Shown: positions 27,249-36,167, counted from the first letter of the stretch. The stretch is DNA of 64,000 bases from Paraburkholderia sp. FT54 (GCF_031585635.1 NZ_CP134196.1:1984001-2048000); one strand, 5' to 3'. Translations and numbers: made by a program. Notes: generated by a model not told the origin, from the sequence alone.

Positions 27249-27309
27249 GTTAGTCCTCCTTCGTGTTTCGGTTATAGGCACTTCGAACAGGCGTTTTTGC
27301 CAGATTCGA

Positions 27310-28392
27310 TCAGCGAACCGCCTGCGTAAATTTGTCGAAATAGAGCCGCTCGGGCGCGACTCCCGCCATCTGAAGAACCGGCATCACCGCCTCGATCATC
27401 GGGGTAGGACCGCATGTGTAGGCGTCGATCTCGCCGGCGAGCGCCTCCTCGCGCAAGGTGCGGCTGAGCACTTCGTGGATGAAACCGGTCTCGCCCGTCC
27501 AGCCGTCATCTGGTTCGGCATTCGAGAGTGCCGGAATAAAGCGGAAATCCGGCAGCTTGTCTTCCAGCTCCGCGAACTCGTCGAGATAGAACAGATCGCG
27601 GCGGCTGCGCGCGCCGTAGAAAAAGCGGATCGGCCGTTCTTCACCGCTTTGCACGTGATCGCTGAGGATCGACCACAGCGGCGACATCCCGGACCCTCCG
27701 CCCACCAGCACCATCGGTCCGGGTTGGTCCTCGCGCCGGAAACAGGTGCCGTACGGCCCCTTCGCGACCAGCCTGTCGCCTGGACTCAGACCACCGTCCA
27801 GCTGCGACGAAAACGCACCGTTGGGATACTTCTTGATGATGAATTTCAGCGTCGATTCGCCATCAGGCGTATTCGCCATCGAGAAAGATCGCGTGATGCC
27901 CGCGCCCGGAATCGTCAGATCGACGTACTGCCCCGCCCAAAAGCGCAGCGGTCTCGACAACTTCACTTCCAGCAGCCTGATGTCGTGCGTGAGCGCGGTG
28001 ATCTTCGTCAGCGTCGCGTCATATTCGCTCACCGCGATCGAGCGGCGCATCAGGTCTTCGTCATAATTCAGCAGCTCGACGGTCAGATCGCTGTAGGCGA
28101 GCGTGCGGCAGAGCAGGATATGACCGGATTCGCGTTCGTAGTCGGGCAACGCGAACGTCGAGTATTTCTTGAGTTCGACATCGCCTTCAACTAGCAGCGA
28201 CTTGCAGCTGCTGCACTGACCCTCCTTGCATCCATGCATGACGGCTATGCCTTGTCGAAACGCGGCATCGAGCACAGTCTCGCCTTCTGCCACCGACATC
28301 TGCACACCGACCGGCTCGAAGTAAACGGTATGGAATACCTTGTCGTCGCCTGTTTCCGTCATCTCGTGCCTCGTCTCTTGCGTGTCGCTCAT
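27310..28392 (-). CDS. prmB: Monooxygenase reductase, PrmB/MimB type (2Fe-2S, FAD, NADH)
   Basis: Residues 1-105 form a plant-type ferredoxin with cluster ligands C55, C60, C63 and C95 (GCKEGQCSSCKS and LLC). The FAD domain has RSFSMAN, the NADH domain GGGSGMSPL and the terminal CGPTPMI motif. With 360 residues it is complete. It passes electrons from NADH through FAD and the 2Fe-2S cluster to the di-iron centre of the hydroxylase alpha subunit. GGGAG stands upstream of the ATG. The gene lies 58 bp after the alpha-subunit gene. Confidence 0.95.
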   Translation of the reverse strand: MSDTQETRHEMTETGDDKVFHTVYFEPVGVQMSVAEGETVLDAAFRQGIAVMHGCKEGQCSSCKSLLVEGDVELKKYSTFALPDYERESGHILLCRTLAYSDLTVELLNYDEDLMRRSIAVSEYDATLTKITALTHDIRLLEVKLSRPLRFWAGQYVDLTIPGAGITRSFSMANTPDGESTLKFIIKKYPNGAFSSQLDGGLSPGDRLVAKGPYGTCFRREDQPGPMVLVGGGSGMSPLWSILSDHVQSGEERPIRFFYGARSRRDLFYLDEFAELEDKLPDFRFIPALSNAEPDDGWTGETGFIHEVLSRTLREEALAGEIDAYTCGPTPMIEAVMPVLQMAGVAPERLYFDKFTQAVR

Positions 28393-28450
28393 CTTGTGCT
28401 CCCGATCCGGTCCGGCGGCGATGTAGGCGCCGCCGGACCGGATAGCTTCG

Positions 28451-30121
28451 TCAATTCACCGGATTGATCTTGAAGCCGGCGCGATACTCGGCAATGTGCT
28501 TCTCGCGCTGCTCCGGTGTCATGGCGCGCAGCAGCACGATCGGGCTCTGGATCGTGTAGCCGCGCACGTGGTCGAGCGTCCACATCTGCTTGTCGTCAAA
28601 GCGCAGATGCGGTTGCGGCACGAGCGTCTTGCCGTCGCTGCGCACAAAGCCGAGATCCTTGATGCAATCGGCCAGATCCCAGCCGTGGTAGCACTCTTCC
28701 CATTGGCGGCGCCCGCTGAAACGGCCCATGGCCGGAGTCGGCCTGCCCTCGTATTCCGGCGCGAACGCCACTTTGTGCGTCCAGCGGCACAGCTCGGAGC
28801 AATACGTGTATAGCTGACCGTCGACCTCGTCGACCACGAAGTCTTCACGGATCAGACAGGGCACCAGACAGCTCCAGCAACGGTGCGGATACACGTAACC
28901 GTTTTCCTGATCGAACAGCATGTTGGTTTCGCCCGGCACGCTCTTCTTCGCGTACCACTTCCAGAAGTCGCCGAATTCGGCGTACCAGCCGGGGTACTTG
29001 TGTTCGAACCATTCGAAATCTTTTTCGGTCTGTGCTTCGATACGCCAGAAGTTGACGGGCCAGCCCACGGAGAAGAACTGTGCGACCTTGTGGACATAGT
29101 TCTGCTTGACGATGCGGTCCCAGGCGGCGGCGACGTCGTCGTGGTGAATCTTGATGCCGTACTTTTCCAGCGGCAGCATGTAGGTGCGGTAGTAATCCTC
29201 GTAGATCCACCGGTGCCACAACTCTGCGTACGATTCCTTGTTCTTGTCGCGGTCCGTGGTGCCATATTCGATGAAGGTGCCAATAGCGGCATCGACGATC
29301 GCGTGGTTCTGCCAGAACGCATAGCGCAGATCGCGCTCGAGCAGCAGATGGTTGTCCGGATCGTTGATGATCGACATCACCAGCGAGTGACCATTGCCGA
29401 TATGGCGGCTTTCGTCCGACTGCACCGAAAGGAACACCGTCGGCAGCGCGTAGTCGCCGTTGCGGGCGGCTTCCGACGGCATCGCGACAAACAGCGTATT
29501 CGTGAATGCCGTTTCGGCCACCACCTGCAGAAACACGTTAGCGGCCGTGACCGCGTCGCCGGTGAGGAAGCCCTCGGCGAACTGACGGCCGATCGTGGTG
29601 GCATAGCACTTGCCAAACGCGGCTTCAGTAATATCGAATCCGGCCGGATCGATATAGTTTTCCATGTACCACTTTTTCAGGTTCATCTGGATCGTGGAGT
29701 GCCGGAACTCGTCGACCATCTGCATCGTAAAACCGGTGCGTAGCTCTTCACCCGGTGCGAGCCGGCCGAGCATCGCCATCGAACGCGCCGCCGAAATCTC
29801 GGGGAACGGAATGATGGCGAGGAACAGCTTCATCCATTCCACCCAGCGAGGCTGGACGTTGCGGAACATGTCGCCGCGCAATGCCGCGTCGAGTGCGCCG
29901 TACACGCGATTGTCCTTTTCCTCCTGCATCGGAAAATAAGAGCGCAGCACCTGTTTCATCGGGTCACGTGGCGCCTTACTGATCTTGTAGTCCGTCGGGA
30001 AGGTCATGGCCTCCTGGACGTAACTCGGAGTCCAGCCGAGATCGGCAACGCGGCGCGCCGCTTCGCCAATGCTGATCCCGCGCTGGGACGTGATCTTGTT
30101 GAGCGTTAATCCATCAGACAT
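28451..30121 (-). CDS. prmA: Soluble di-iron monooxygenase hydroxylase alpha subunit, PrmA/MimA type
   Basis: The 556-residue catalytic subunit has all six expected iron ligands: E108 ([10 protein letters not shown]), E138 and H141 (VDEFRHS), E203 (VVAETAFTN), E237 and H240 (SDESRH). A C-terminal Cys cluster ([10 protein letters not shown] and YCSELCRW) resembles a zinc ribbon and is known in this subgroup. By its sequence pattern it is close to PrmA/MimA, enzymes that hydroxylate propane, acetone or phenol, rather than to methane or toluene enzymes. It needs the beta subunit, reductase and coupling protein, all encoded downstream. AGGAG precedes the ATG. Expression probably starts at the sigma-54 promoter at 30358-30373. 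Confidence 0.96.
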   Translation of the reverse strand: MSDGLTLNKITSQRGISIGEAARRVADLGWTPSYVQEAMTFPTDYKISKAPRDPMKQVLRSYFPMQEEKDNRVYGALDAALRGDMFRNVQPRWVEWMKLFLAIIPFPEISAARSMAMLGRLAPGEELRTGFTMQMVDEFRHSTIQMNLKKWYMENYIDPAGFDITEAAFGKCYATTIGRQFAEGFLTGDAVTAANVFLQVVAETAFTNTLFVAMPSEAARNGDYALPTVFLSVQSDESRHIGNGHSLVMSIINDPDNHLLLERDLRYAFWQNHAIVDAAIGTFIEYGTTDRDKNKESYAELWHRWIYEDYYRTYMLPLEKYGIKIHHDDVAAAWDRIVKQNYVHKVAQFFSVGWPVNFWRIEAQTEKDFEWFEHKYPGWYAEFGDFWKWYAKKSVPGETNMLFDQENGYVYPHRCWSCLVPCLIREDFVVDEVDGQLYTYCSELCRWTHKVAFAPEYEGRPTPAMGRFSGRRQWEECYHGWDLADCIKDLGFVRSDGKTLVPQPHLRFDDKQMWTLDHVRGYTIQSPIVLLRAMTPEQREKHIAEYRAGFKINPVN

Positions 30122-30357
30122 TGAGCTCTCCTAGTTCCATTTCGATAACTGTCGCAATGCGACGCTTCGGGCAGGGCCGGCTACCGCCAGGACCAGAGTC
30201 AACAACACGGGCGGGTCGTCTCGTTAGCAAGCGAAAAAGTTCGGGACAAGAAACGGAAGGACAAGCCTGCTGGGCCGGTCTTCATTGATCGTGTCTCCTG
30301 CTGTTTTCGGCTCGCGTCTTGTGACGTCGACGCTTTCGGATTGACCTGCACTGATAG

Positions 30358-30373
30358 AGCGATAAGCGTGCCA
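30358..30373 (-). promoter_or_regulatory. Probable sigma-54 promoter of the monooxygenase operon
   Basis: On the minus strand the sequence is TGGCACGCTTATCGCT. Against TGGCACG-N4-TTGCW it differs only in one -12 base (TCGC for TTGC). It lies 237 bp upstream of the hydroxylase alpha start, in a gap of 470 bp without genes, and the activator gene in the same cluster carries the GAFTGA motif that sigma-54 promoters need. Confidence 0.75.
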
Positions 30374-30446
30374 GAAGGAATCCTTTATTCCGCATCAAGC
30401 CTGGTAACGAACACGGGCTTCTGCTAAAAATTCCTGCAGTGCGCCA

Positions 30447-30463
30447 TGTTGTGTTCTGCGACA
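30447..30463 (-). promoter_or_regulatory. Candidate activator site 1 upstream of the monooxygenase promoter
   Basis: TGTTGTGTTCTGCGACA has the same 17-bp spacing of TGT and GAC(A/G) halves as the three other sites (30481, 34534, 34577). Its left half is weaker. The centre is about 108 bp upstream of the expected transcription start, a normal place for an enhancer-binding protein. Confidence 0.5.
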
Positions 30464-30480
30464 ACTCCGCCTCACGACGC

Positions 30481-30497
30481 TGTCCGATATTGGGACG
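30481..30497 (-). promoter_or_regulatory. Candidate activator site 2 upstream of the monooxygenase promoter
   Basis: TGTCCGATATTGGGACG is a 17-bp interrupted dyad (TGTCC and GGGAC halves). It differs by only two bases from the site at 34577-34593 in front of the alcohol dehydrogenase operon. Its centre is 34 bp from the site at 30447. Confidence 0.65.
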
Positions 30498-30591
30498 TTT
30501 GAATTGAGCGGCGGGTTCTGAATGGATCGCCTATATTCCTTCGGATGGCTTATTTTCAGTAACGGCTAACGTGGCAGACCATGCCACGCTG

Positions 30592-30795
30592 CTACGTCGC
30601 AACGCTGCCGTGGCTTTCACCCGTAAGAATCACGCTACGGGCAGCGCCGCCTGGCTCTTTTCCTTCAGCGACAAAGCGTGCCGTGAGAATTAGCGCGCCC
30701 AGCGCGAAGTCCTTGCCGTAGGCTTCGATCATCTCGTCTGCCACTGCGCCAAGGCGCTCGAAGAATTGCTCTTTGGGTGTGTGTCCGTTCTGCAT
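30592..30795 (-). CDS. 67-aa protein at the end of the ADH-CobW-WD40 operon
   Basis: The ATG at 30795 (MQNGHTPKEQFF) has GGAG six bases upstream. The 67-residue product is helical: FFERLGAVADEMIEAYGKDFALGALILTARF, followed by a short glycine-rich tail. It has no signal peptide. The gene lies 40 bp after the WD40 gene on the same strand and is the last gene before the sigma-54 promoter of the monooxygenase operon. No family was recognised. Its size, charge and position suggest a small accessory or subunit-like protein. Confidence 0.65.
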   Translation of the reverse strand: MQNGHTPKEQFFERLGAVADEMIEAYGKDFALGALILTARFVAEGKEPGGAARSVILTGESHGSVAT

Positions 30796-30835
30796 GGTTG
30801 TCTCCGTTTTGACATGTGATGGAAGCACGGCCCGT

Positions 30836-31930
30836 TTATCTGCGGCGTCCGAAGCGGAACAGCTCGTCCGGCAGAAATACCAGCGCCAGCTCGCCCGCCT
30901 CGGTTCCCAGAGCGAGCCGCCCACCGTCCGGCGACCAGGCCATCGCGCTGACCGCGCTGTTGCCGGAACCCTTGATGAACAAAACATCGCTACTGCCTGG
31001 CTGACACAGCAACACCGCACCGCTGTGATAACCCACTGCAATTAGCGGATGAACCGGATGACAGGCCACCCGGCTTACCGGCGCCTTGCCGGGAACGCCG
31101 CATTCGTGTGGCTGATCGTTCGCGCCGGGCGGATCGAAGCGCCAGCACACTGCGCGCATGCCGCCACTGGTGGCGAGAAAGCGGCCGTCAGCGGAAAACG
31201 ATAGCGAGCGCGGCTGCCCCGGATAGCCGCCCATCTCGATGTCGGCGCCGTCGGGCAGCCGCCAGCCATGCAGCGCGTTCTCCTCCATACCGCTCACGAG
31301 ATAGCGGCCGTCAGGGCTCCACGCCACGTTACGGTGATAGCCCGGCCACGCAAGCAGACGCTCTCGAAGCGTGGCGGCCGCCCAAAGCGTGACGCCACCG
31401 TGATGCGAGATCGCCAGTTGCGTACCGGCCGGGTCGAAGGCCAGCGATGTGGCCGATCCGGGCAGCGTGAGGCAGGCGGGTTTGGCCCCGAGCCAATGAA
31501 CCCGGCGGCCGCTTGCATAAGCTCGACCACCCGCCTGGCTGGTGGCCACGCGGTCGATCCATGCGCTCGCCTCGTGCGCGACGAGTTCGCTCGTGCCGTC
31601 GCGGCGCAGATGGACGAGACGGCCGTCGTCACCACCGCTCACGAATCCGCCCGCAGGGTCGGCGGCAAGAGCCAGGCATGTGCCCTCATGCACGCTGAAG
31701 CGCGCGAGCGGCGCTGGCGGTGCTTGTGCCTGCACGACCTCGACGCCGCCGCTTTCGCGTGGTTTGAGTCGAGGGCCGCCGTCCCAGACACCGGTGGCGA
31801 GCGCAAGCGTACCGTCGCCGAGAGCGAATCCAGCCGATTGCCCCGCCGTGTCCCACGCGACTTCGACGACGGACGCGTCGGTGACCCAACATGCACCAAG
31901 CAGTTCGATCAGAACGGGCGGCGCGTTCAT
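30836..31930 (-). CDS. WD40-repeat beta-propeller protein
   Basis: The 364-residue chain shows repeated propeller blades with endings such as [43 protein letters not shown] and [15 protein letters not shown], and blade starts [24 protein letters not shown] and [12 protein letters not shown]. About seven blades are plausible. There is no signal peptide, so it acts in the cytoplasm as a binding scaffold. Its ATG overlaps the CobW gene stop by 4 bp, so the two are tightly coupled. A platform that presents a target protein to the CobW GTPase is a reasonable guess. Confidence 0.85.
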   Translation of the reverse strand: MNAPPVLIELLGACWVTDASVVEVAWDTAGQSAGFALGDGTLALATGVWDGGPRLKPRESGGVEVVQAQAPPAPLARFSVHEGTCLALAADPAGGFVSGGDDGRLVHLRRDGTSELVAHEASAWIDRVATSQAGGRAYASGRRVHWLGAKPACLTLPGSATSLAFDPAGTQLAISHHGGVTLWAAATLRERLLAWPGYHRNVAWSPDGRYLVSGMEENALHGWRLPDGADIEMGGYPGQPRSLSFSADGRFLATSGGMRAVCWRFDPPGANDQPHECGVPGKAPVSRVACHPVHPLIAVGYHSGAVLLCQPGSSDVLFIKGSGNSAVSAMAWSPDGGRLALGTEAGELALVFLPDELFRFGRRR

Positions 31931-32949
31931 GAGTCGATCTCGCAGTACCGGATGCTCTCCCGCAACTCGCGCCGGTCGAGATTGCGGCCGATGAACACGA
32001 GGCGGCTGTCACGGTGTTCGCCGGCTTGCCAGGGCCGGTCGAAATCCGTATCCATCGTCATGTGCACGCCCTGAAACACGAAACGGTGCTCCGATCCGGC
32101 GAGATCGACGATACCTTTTGCACGCAACAGGTTCTGGCCTTGCTCGACCACCAACTGCTGCAACCAGGAGAGGAAGCGCGTACGTTCGAGCGGGCGCTCG
32201 ACGCGCAGCGATACGCTATCGATACCGTGACTATGGCGCCCCTGCTTGACGGGGGCGCCTGCACGAAGCGGCACGTAGTGGTAAGTCCGCTCGCCGCGTG
32301 ATGATTCACCCGCCTCACCCGCCGAGGTGGCAAGCGCCATGCGCTTGAGATCGAACGCCCCGCGATCGAGCAGCGCGGCAAGCGGTATTTCGCAGCGCAC
32401 GCTGGTCCGCCATTCCACAGTCGGGTTGATGCGCCGCACGGCCTCCTGAACCGAAGCGAGACCGGCCGGATCGACGAGGTCGATCTTGTTGATCAGTACG
32501 ATGTCGGCCTGCGCGAGTTGCTCCGCGGCCTCGCGGCTGTCTGCGAGGCGCGCCTGCAAATGCGCGGCATCGGCCACGCAGATTACGCTGTCGAGCCGCG
32601 TGCGCTGCCGGATCTCATCGTCGATAAAGAAGGTTTGCACCACCGGCGCGGGATCGGCCAGACCCGACGTTTCAATCAGGATCCCGTCGAAGCCATCCTT
32701 ACGCTTGACCAGGGCCGCCACCACGCGAATCAGATCGCCGCGCACCTTGCAACAGACACAACCGTTGTTCAATTCGATGACCTCGTCTTCCGCGCCGACG
32801 ACAAGACCGCCGTCAATGCCGATCGCGCCGAATTCGTTGACGATCACCGCATAGCGCCGGCCGTGTTGCTCGCGCAGAATGCGATTGAGCAGCGTGGTCT
32901 TGCCCGCGCCGAGAAAGCCGGTGAGCACCGTAACCGGAATCCGATTCAT
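31927..32949 (-). CDS. CobW/COG0523-family GTPase, probable metallochaperone
   Basis: The N-terminus has Walker [10 protein letters not shown] (residues 11-19), the metal-binding CxCC motif in [13 protein letters not shown] (C64, C66, C67), the switch region ETSGLADP and the NKID guanine motif. A C-terminal CobW domain follows, including YHYVPLRAG and a His-containing [12 protein letters not shown]0523 proteins deliver zinc, cobalt, iron or other metals using GTP. The gene is coupled on both sides (coiled-coil gene upstream, WD40 gene downstream). Clients may be the zinc dehydrogenase or the di-iron hydroxylase of the same cluster. Confidence 0.9.
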   Translation of the reverse strand: MNRIPVTVLTGFLGAGKTTLLNRILREQHGRRYAVIVNEFGAIGIDGGLVVGAEDEVIELNNGCVCCKVRGDLIRVVAALVKRKDGFDGILIETSGLADPAPVVQTFFIDDEIRQRTRLDSVICVADAAHLQARLADSREAAEQLAQADIVLINKIDLVDPAGLASVQEAVRRINPTVEWRTSVRCEIPLAALLDRGAFDLKRMALATSAGEAGESSRGERTYHYVPLRAGAPVKQGRHSHGIDSVSLRVERPLERTRFLSWLQQLVVEQGQNLLRAKGIVDLAGSEHRFVFQGVHMTMDTDFDRPWQAGEHRDSRLVFIGRNLDRRELRESIRYCEIDS

Positions 32950-33299
32950 TGCCAGCCCCCTTGTGTCTCAGACGACGCTCGACTGTCCAATCGGGCCAGC
33001 TCGTTCGCAAGCCGCTCCCGTTCGGATTCGATCGCCCGCAACACGTTTTCGGCCTCGCCGAGACGCTCGCGCAATTGCTCGATATGCGACGTTGTTTCTG
33101 GCGAGACACCGTCGCGCATCTCGCAAGCGAGTGCGCACGCCAGTTCGATCTCCGCGCCCGCGCGCCTGCTTTCTCCGCGCAGGTGGTGGGAATTGACTTC
33201 GGTCAGTGCAATAACCAGACGCATGCGCTCGAAAAGCGAGGCGGCGTCACGCTCCACAGTCACGGCGATCTCCACGTTGAGGTACGCCCGTCGAGGCAT
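32946..33299 (-). CDS. Coiled-coil protein between ADH and CobW genes
   Basis: This 117-residue protein has an N-terminal beta-like stretch ([15 protein letters not shown]) and a helical middle. A clear coiled coil fills residues about 70-108 ([32 protein letters not shown]). It overlaps the CobW start by 4 bp (ATGA), and its own ATG directly abuts the dehydrogenase stop codon, so all three are translated together. No family was recognised. It could be a small adaptor for the CobW/WD40 pair. Confidence 0.7.
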   Translation of the reverse strand: MPRRAYLNVEIAVTVERDAASLFERMRLVIALTEVNSHHLRGESRRAGAEIELACALACEMRDGVSPETTSHIEQLRERLGEAENVLRAIESERERLANELARLDSRASSETQGGWQ

Positions 33300-34343
33300 C
33301 TACGGAATCAACACTGCCCGGCCTTTGACCTTGCCGTGGTGCAGATCCTTGAGTGCCTGGTTCGCCTCGCTCAGACGATATTCCCGGGTCGACAGATGAA
33401 CGAGGCCACGGTCGGCGAGCGCCATCAGTTCGACGAGTTCGGGATAGGTGCCCACCAGGTTGCCGACGATGGTCTTCTCGCTGGTGATCATGTCGATGGT
33501 CGGCAACTCGATCTTTCCACCGTAGCCAACGATGTAGTAGAAGCCCGCGTTGCGCGTCATGGCGAGGCCCTTTGCGATGGCGTCGCCTTCGCCGACAAAA
33601 TCGATGACCGCTTCGGCGCCGTTGCCGCCCGTCAGTTCGAGTACGCGCTCCACTTCATCACCATCGCCCTTGACCGTGTGATGCGCGCCGCAATCCTTCG
33701 CAAGCTGCAACGCAACTTCGGAGCGGTCGACTACGATGATTTCCGCCGCGCAAAGCGCGTTCAGCACCTGGATGCCGATATGCCCCAGACCACCGGCGCC
33801 GATCACGACGGCGAATTGACCGGGGAGCAAATGGCGCGACGCTTTCTTTGCAGCGCGGTACGCGGTCAGGCCGGCGTCGGTATACGGTGCGACGTCCTTC
33901 GGCGCGAGCGATTTCGGCAACTGGATCAGCGAGCGTTCGCCGGTCAGCAGATATTGCGCGTAGCCGCCGTTGGCGTTGATGCCGGGAAAGCGGCTCTCCG
34001 TGGCATGCATATCATCGCCACGCCGGCAGGCGAGGCAATGTCCGCTCGTCACGAGGGGATGGCAGATGACCGGGTCGCCGACCTTGACACTCTCCACACC
34101 GCGGCCCACCTCTTCAACCCAGCCAGCGTTTTCGTGGCCCATGATGTAGGGCAACTTCACATCGACCTTGCTGCGCCAGATGCCTTCCACGACGTGCAGA
34201 TCGGTGCGGCACACACCGGCACCACCAATCCGGACGATGACATCAGTGGGTCGCTCGATCTTCGGATCGTCGACGTCTTCGTAGCGCACGAATTCTTCGC
34301 GAGTCAACGACTCGTCGTACTGATGCAGCACAGCAGCTTTCAC
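33300..34343 (-). CDS. Zinc-type alcohol dehydrogenase (MDR), NAD(P)-dependent
   Basis: A GTG start (34343) with GGAGGAG upstream gives 347 residues; the longer frame from 34439 has no ribosome site. Catalytic zinc ligands C45 and H70-E71 (GHENAG) are present, and the nucleotide loop is GAGGLGHIG. The structural zinc loop is unusual: of four expected Cys only C103 and C106 remain (SGHCLACRRGDDMHA, with Ser and Ala at the outer positions). The enzyme probably oxidises the alcohol made by the monooxygenase, such as propan-2-ol or acetol. It is the first gene after the sigma-54 promoter at 34423-34438. Confidence 0.9.
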   Translation of the reverse strand: MKAAVLHQYDESLTREEFVRYEDVDDPKIERPTDVIVRIGGAGVCRTDLHVVEGIWRSKVDVKLPYIMGHENAGWVEEVGRGVESVKVGDPVICHPLVTSGHCLACRRGDDMHATESRFPGINANGGYAQYLLTGERSLIQLPKSLAPKDVAPYTDAGLTAYRAAKKASRHLLPGQFAVVIGAGGLGHIGIQVLNALCAAEIIVVDRSEVALQLAKDCGAHHTVKGDGDEVERVLELTGGNGAEAVIDFVGEGDAIAKGLAMTRNAGFYYIVGYGGKIELPTIDMITSEKTIVGNLVGTYPELVELMALADRGLVHLSTREYRLSEANQALKDLHHGKVKGRAVLIP

Positions 34344-34422
34344 TTTGTCTCCTCCGTTTATGTTGGCCGGCAAACCCACGAACAGTAAGCGCGGCGCTTT
34401 TGCGCGCGGCCAATGCAGACTA

Positions 34423-34438
34423 GGCAATGTCCATGCCA
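34423..34438 (-). promoter_or_regulatory. Probable sigma-54 promoter of the ADH operon
   Basis: The minus strand reads TGGCATGGACATTGCC. It fits TGGCACG-N4-TTGCW with one change in the -24 block and C for W at the end; TTGC is intact. The leader to the GTG of the dehydrogenase would be about 70 bases. Confidence 0.75.
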
Positions 34439-34533
34439 TCGGAGGAGAAATCGATCACGCCGCCCGAAGAAGGCACGTGAGCATGGGAAGCAGCGTTATT
34501 CACAACGACCGGATGGCTCGCGTGCCGGGGTAC

Positions 34534-34550
34534 TGTCGCAAAATCGGACG
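34534..34550 (-). promoter_or_regulatory. Candidate activator site 3 upstream of the ADH promoter
   Basis: TGTCGCAAAATCGGACG has the same 17-bp design as the sites at 30481 and 34577. It lies about 100 bp upstream of the -24 element. Confidence 0.65.
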
Positions 34551-34576
34551 CTTGGTGTGGGTGCGGGCCCGCGGCT

Positions 34577-34593
34577 TGTCCGAAAATGGGACG
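34577..34593 (-). promoter_or_regulatory. Candidate activator site 4 upstream of the ADH promoter
   Basis: TGTCCGAAAATGGGACG matches the site at 30481 in 15 of 17 bases. Its centre is 43 bp, about four helical turns, from the site at 34534. Confidence 0.7.
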
Positions 34594-34711
34594 CATCGGG
34601 CATGAAGGCTTGCTGGAGGCCGCGCAGAGTTTCGCAATGGGTTGCCGCAATGGTTTCGGGAACGACGCTTTGCGTGACTCGCCATTTGTATTGCCAAAGC
34701 GGGTCCATGAC

Positions 34712-34740
34712 CTGACAAAAACACTGTATGAATGTACAGT
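34712..34740 (+). promoter_or_regulatory. Sigma-70 promoter overlapped by a LexA box
   Basis: CTGACA (34712-34717) and TACAGT (34735-34740) are spaced by 17 bp. A perfect LexA box, CTGT-ATGAATGT-ACAG, occupies 34724-34739 and covers the -10 element. LexA bound here would block the promoter until the SOS response. The polymerase gene starts at 34833. Confidence 0.8.
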
Positions 34741-34832
34741 CTAGGTATTTGCGCAGCGGAGCGCGACTTATCGCTGTGTCGACGTTCATCACCGAAAGCT
34801 GTCGATGAACGCCGTGTGAGCCAGGCTAGAGA

Positions 34833-36005
34833 GTGAACGCAATTTTCGAGTATCAAGGCATGCCAGATGACAGGCGCGTAGCCCACATTGACATGGACGC
34901 ATTCTTTGCGTCGTGTGAACTTTCGCAGTATCCAGAACTGCGAGGCCAGGCCATGGTGGTTGCCGGCCGTCGTTCGGATGCGCCCCGTACGAACGCGGAT
35001 GGCACGCGTGAATTCTCGAGGTTACGCGACTATACGGGCAGAGGCGTCTTGACGACCGCCACCTACGAAGCACGAGCGCTCGGAGTTCACTCTGGAATGC
35101 CCGCGATGAAGGCGGCCCGACTGGCGCCGAATGCCATTCTCCTTCCGGTGAACTTCGACCTCTACCGAACCTACTCACGACTGTTCAAGGAAGCAGTTCG
35201 ATCCGTCAGTCCGATTATCGAGGACGTGGGAATCGATGAGGTGTACGCCGATCTATCGCTCTTGAATGACGAATCGGAGCACATTGCACGGAACCTGAAA
35301 TCCGCCGTCTTCGAGGCGACCAGCCTCACATGTTCAGTCGGCATTGCGCCAAACAAACTCCTGGCCAAGCTATGTTCCGACATGCAAAAGCCCGACGGCA
35401 TCACGATCCTGCGGCTTGAGGATTTGCAAGCCAAGATCTGGCCAATGGCTGCCGGAAAAATCAACGGTATTGGGCCGAAGGCCAACGCCAGGCTTGCGTC
35501 TCTGGGAATAACGACCATCGGCGAAATTGCCGCATGCAGCGAGCAATGGCTGATCGAACAGTTCGGCCGGAGTTACGGATCGTGGCTTCGCAGGGTTTCT
35601 CACGGGCTAGATAATAGGCCGGTGGTGACTTATAGCGAGCCTGTCTCGATGAGCCGGGAGACCACATTCGAGCAAGACCTGCACGCTGTGCGGCACAGGC
35701 AGGAACTCGGTTCCGCATTTACCCGTTTATGCGAGCAGGTGGCGCTGGATTTACAGCGAAAGGGCTATCTCGCACGGAAAATCGGAATCAAGCTGCGCTT
35801 CAGCGACTTTCAGACAGTAACGCGTGACGTCACGCTCCCAGAACCTATTGCGGATGCCAAGGCGTTGCGTCACGCGGCGACCCAGTGTCTGAAACGGGTT
35901 GACCTCGTTAAATCCATCAGGCTGTTGGGGGTCAAGGCGGGCAGTCTCCAAAGCGGAGGAGCGAGGAAAAGCAACGAGTCGCCTCAGTTCACACTGGATT
36001 TTTAG
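34833..36005 (+). CDS. dinB: Y-family DNA polymerase (Pol IV-like), SOS-controlled
   Basis: The 390-residue protein has the Y-family opening VAHIDMDAFFASCE with catalytic Asp residues, the second catalytic block EDVGIDEVYADLS (D/E pair) and VGIAPNKLLAKLCSDMQKPDG. Helix-hairpin-helix (INGIGPKANARLASLGI) and little-finger domains follow. It copies past damaged template bases, usually with low fidelity. GTG at 34833 is taken as the start; an ATG at 34860 is a possible alternative. The C-terminus lacks the QLxLF-type clamp motif in strict form but ends SPQFTLDF, which could serve as a clamp-binding tail. A LexA box lies 94 bp upstream. Confidence 0.93.
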   Translation: MNAIFEYQGMPDDRRVAHIDMDAFFASCELSQYPELRGQAMVVAGRRSDAPRTNADGTREFSRLRDYTGRGVLTTATYEARALGVHSGMPAMKAARLAPNAILLPVNFDLYRTYSRLFKEAVRSVSPIIEDVGIDEVYADLSLLNDESEHIARNLKSAVFEATSLTCSVGIAPNKLLAKLCSDMQKPDGITILRLEDLQAKIWPMAAGKINGIGPKANARLASLGITTIGEIAACSEQWLIEQFGRSYGSWLRRVSHGLDNRPVVTYSEPVSMSRETTFEQDLHAVRHRQELGSAFTRLCEQVALDLQRKGYLARKIGIKLRFSDFQTVTRDVTLPEPIADAKALRHAATQCLKRVDLVKSIRLLGVKAGSLQSGGARKSNESPQFTLDF

Positions 36006-36167
36006 CACACGGGGTTCTCTACCGAGCAGATGTATTCCGACCTGCCAACAACGACTCAAACACCCAGGTTGGGCGACATTGAGCGCGCAAGCTGCGGCGC
36101 CTCGGCCTGCGCGTCAGCGCGTTGATGCCGGCGAGCGCAGTGCTGCCGCAGTGCGGCGTCTGCCGGT

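Noticed and set aside
34344..34439. ATG-started extension of the alcohol dehydrogenase to 34439
   Set aside because: The extra 32 residues are unlike any MDR enzyme, would overlap the sigma-54 promoter, and lack a ribosome site, whereas GTG 34343 has GGAGGAG.
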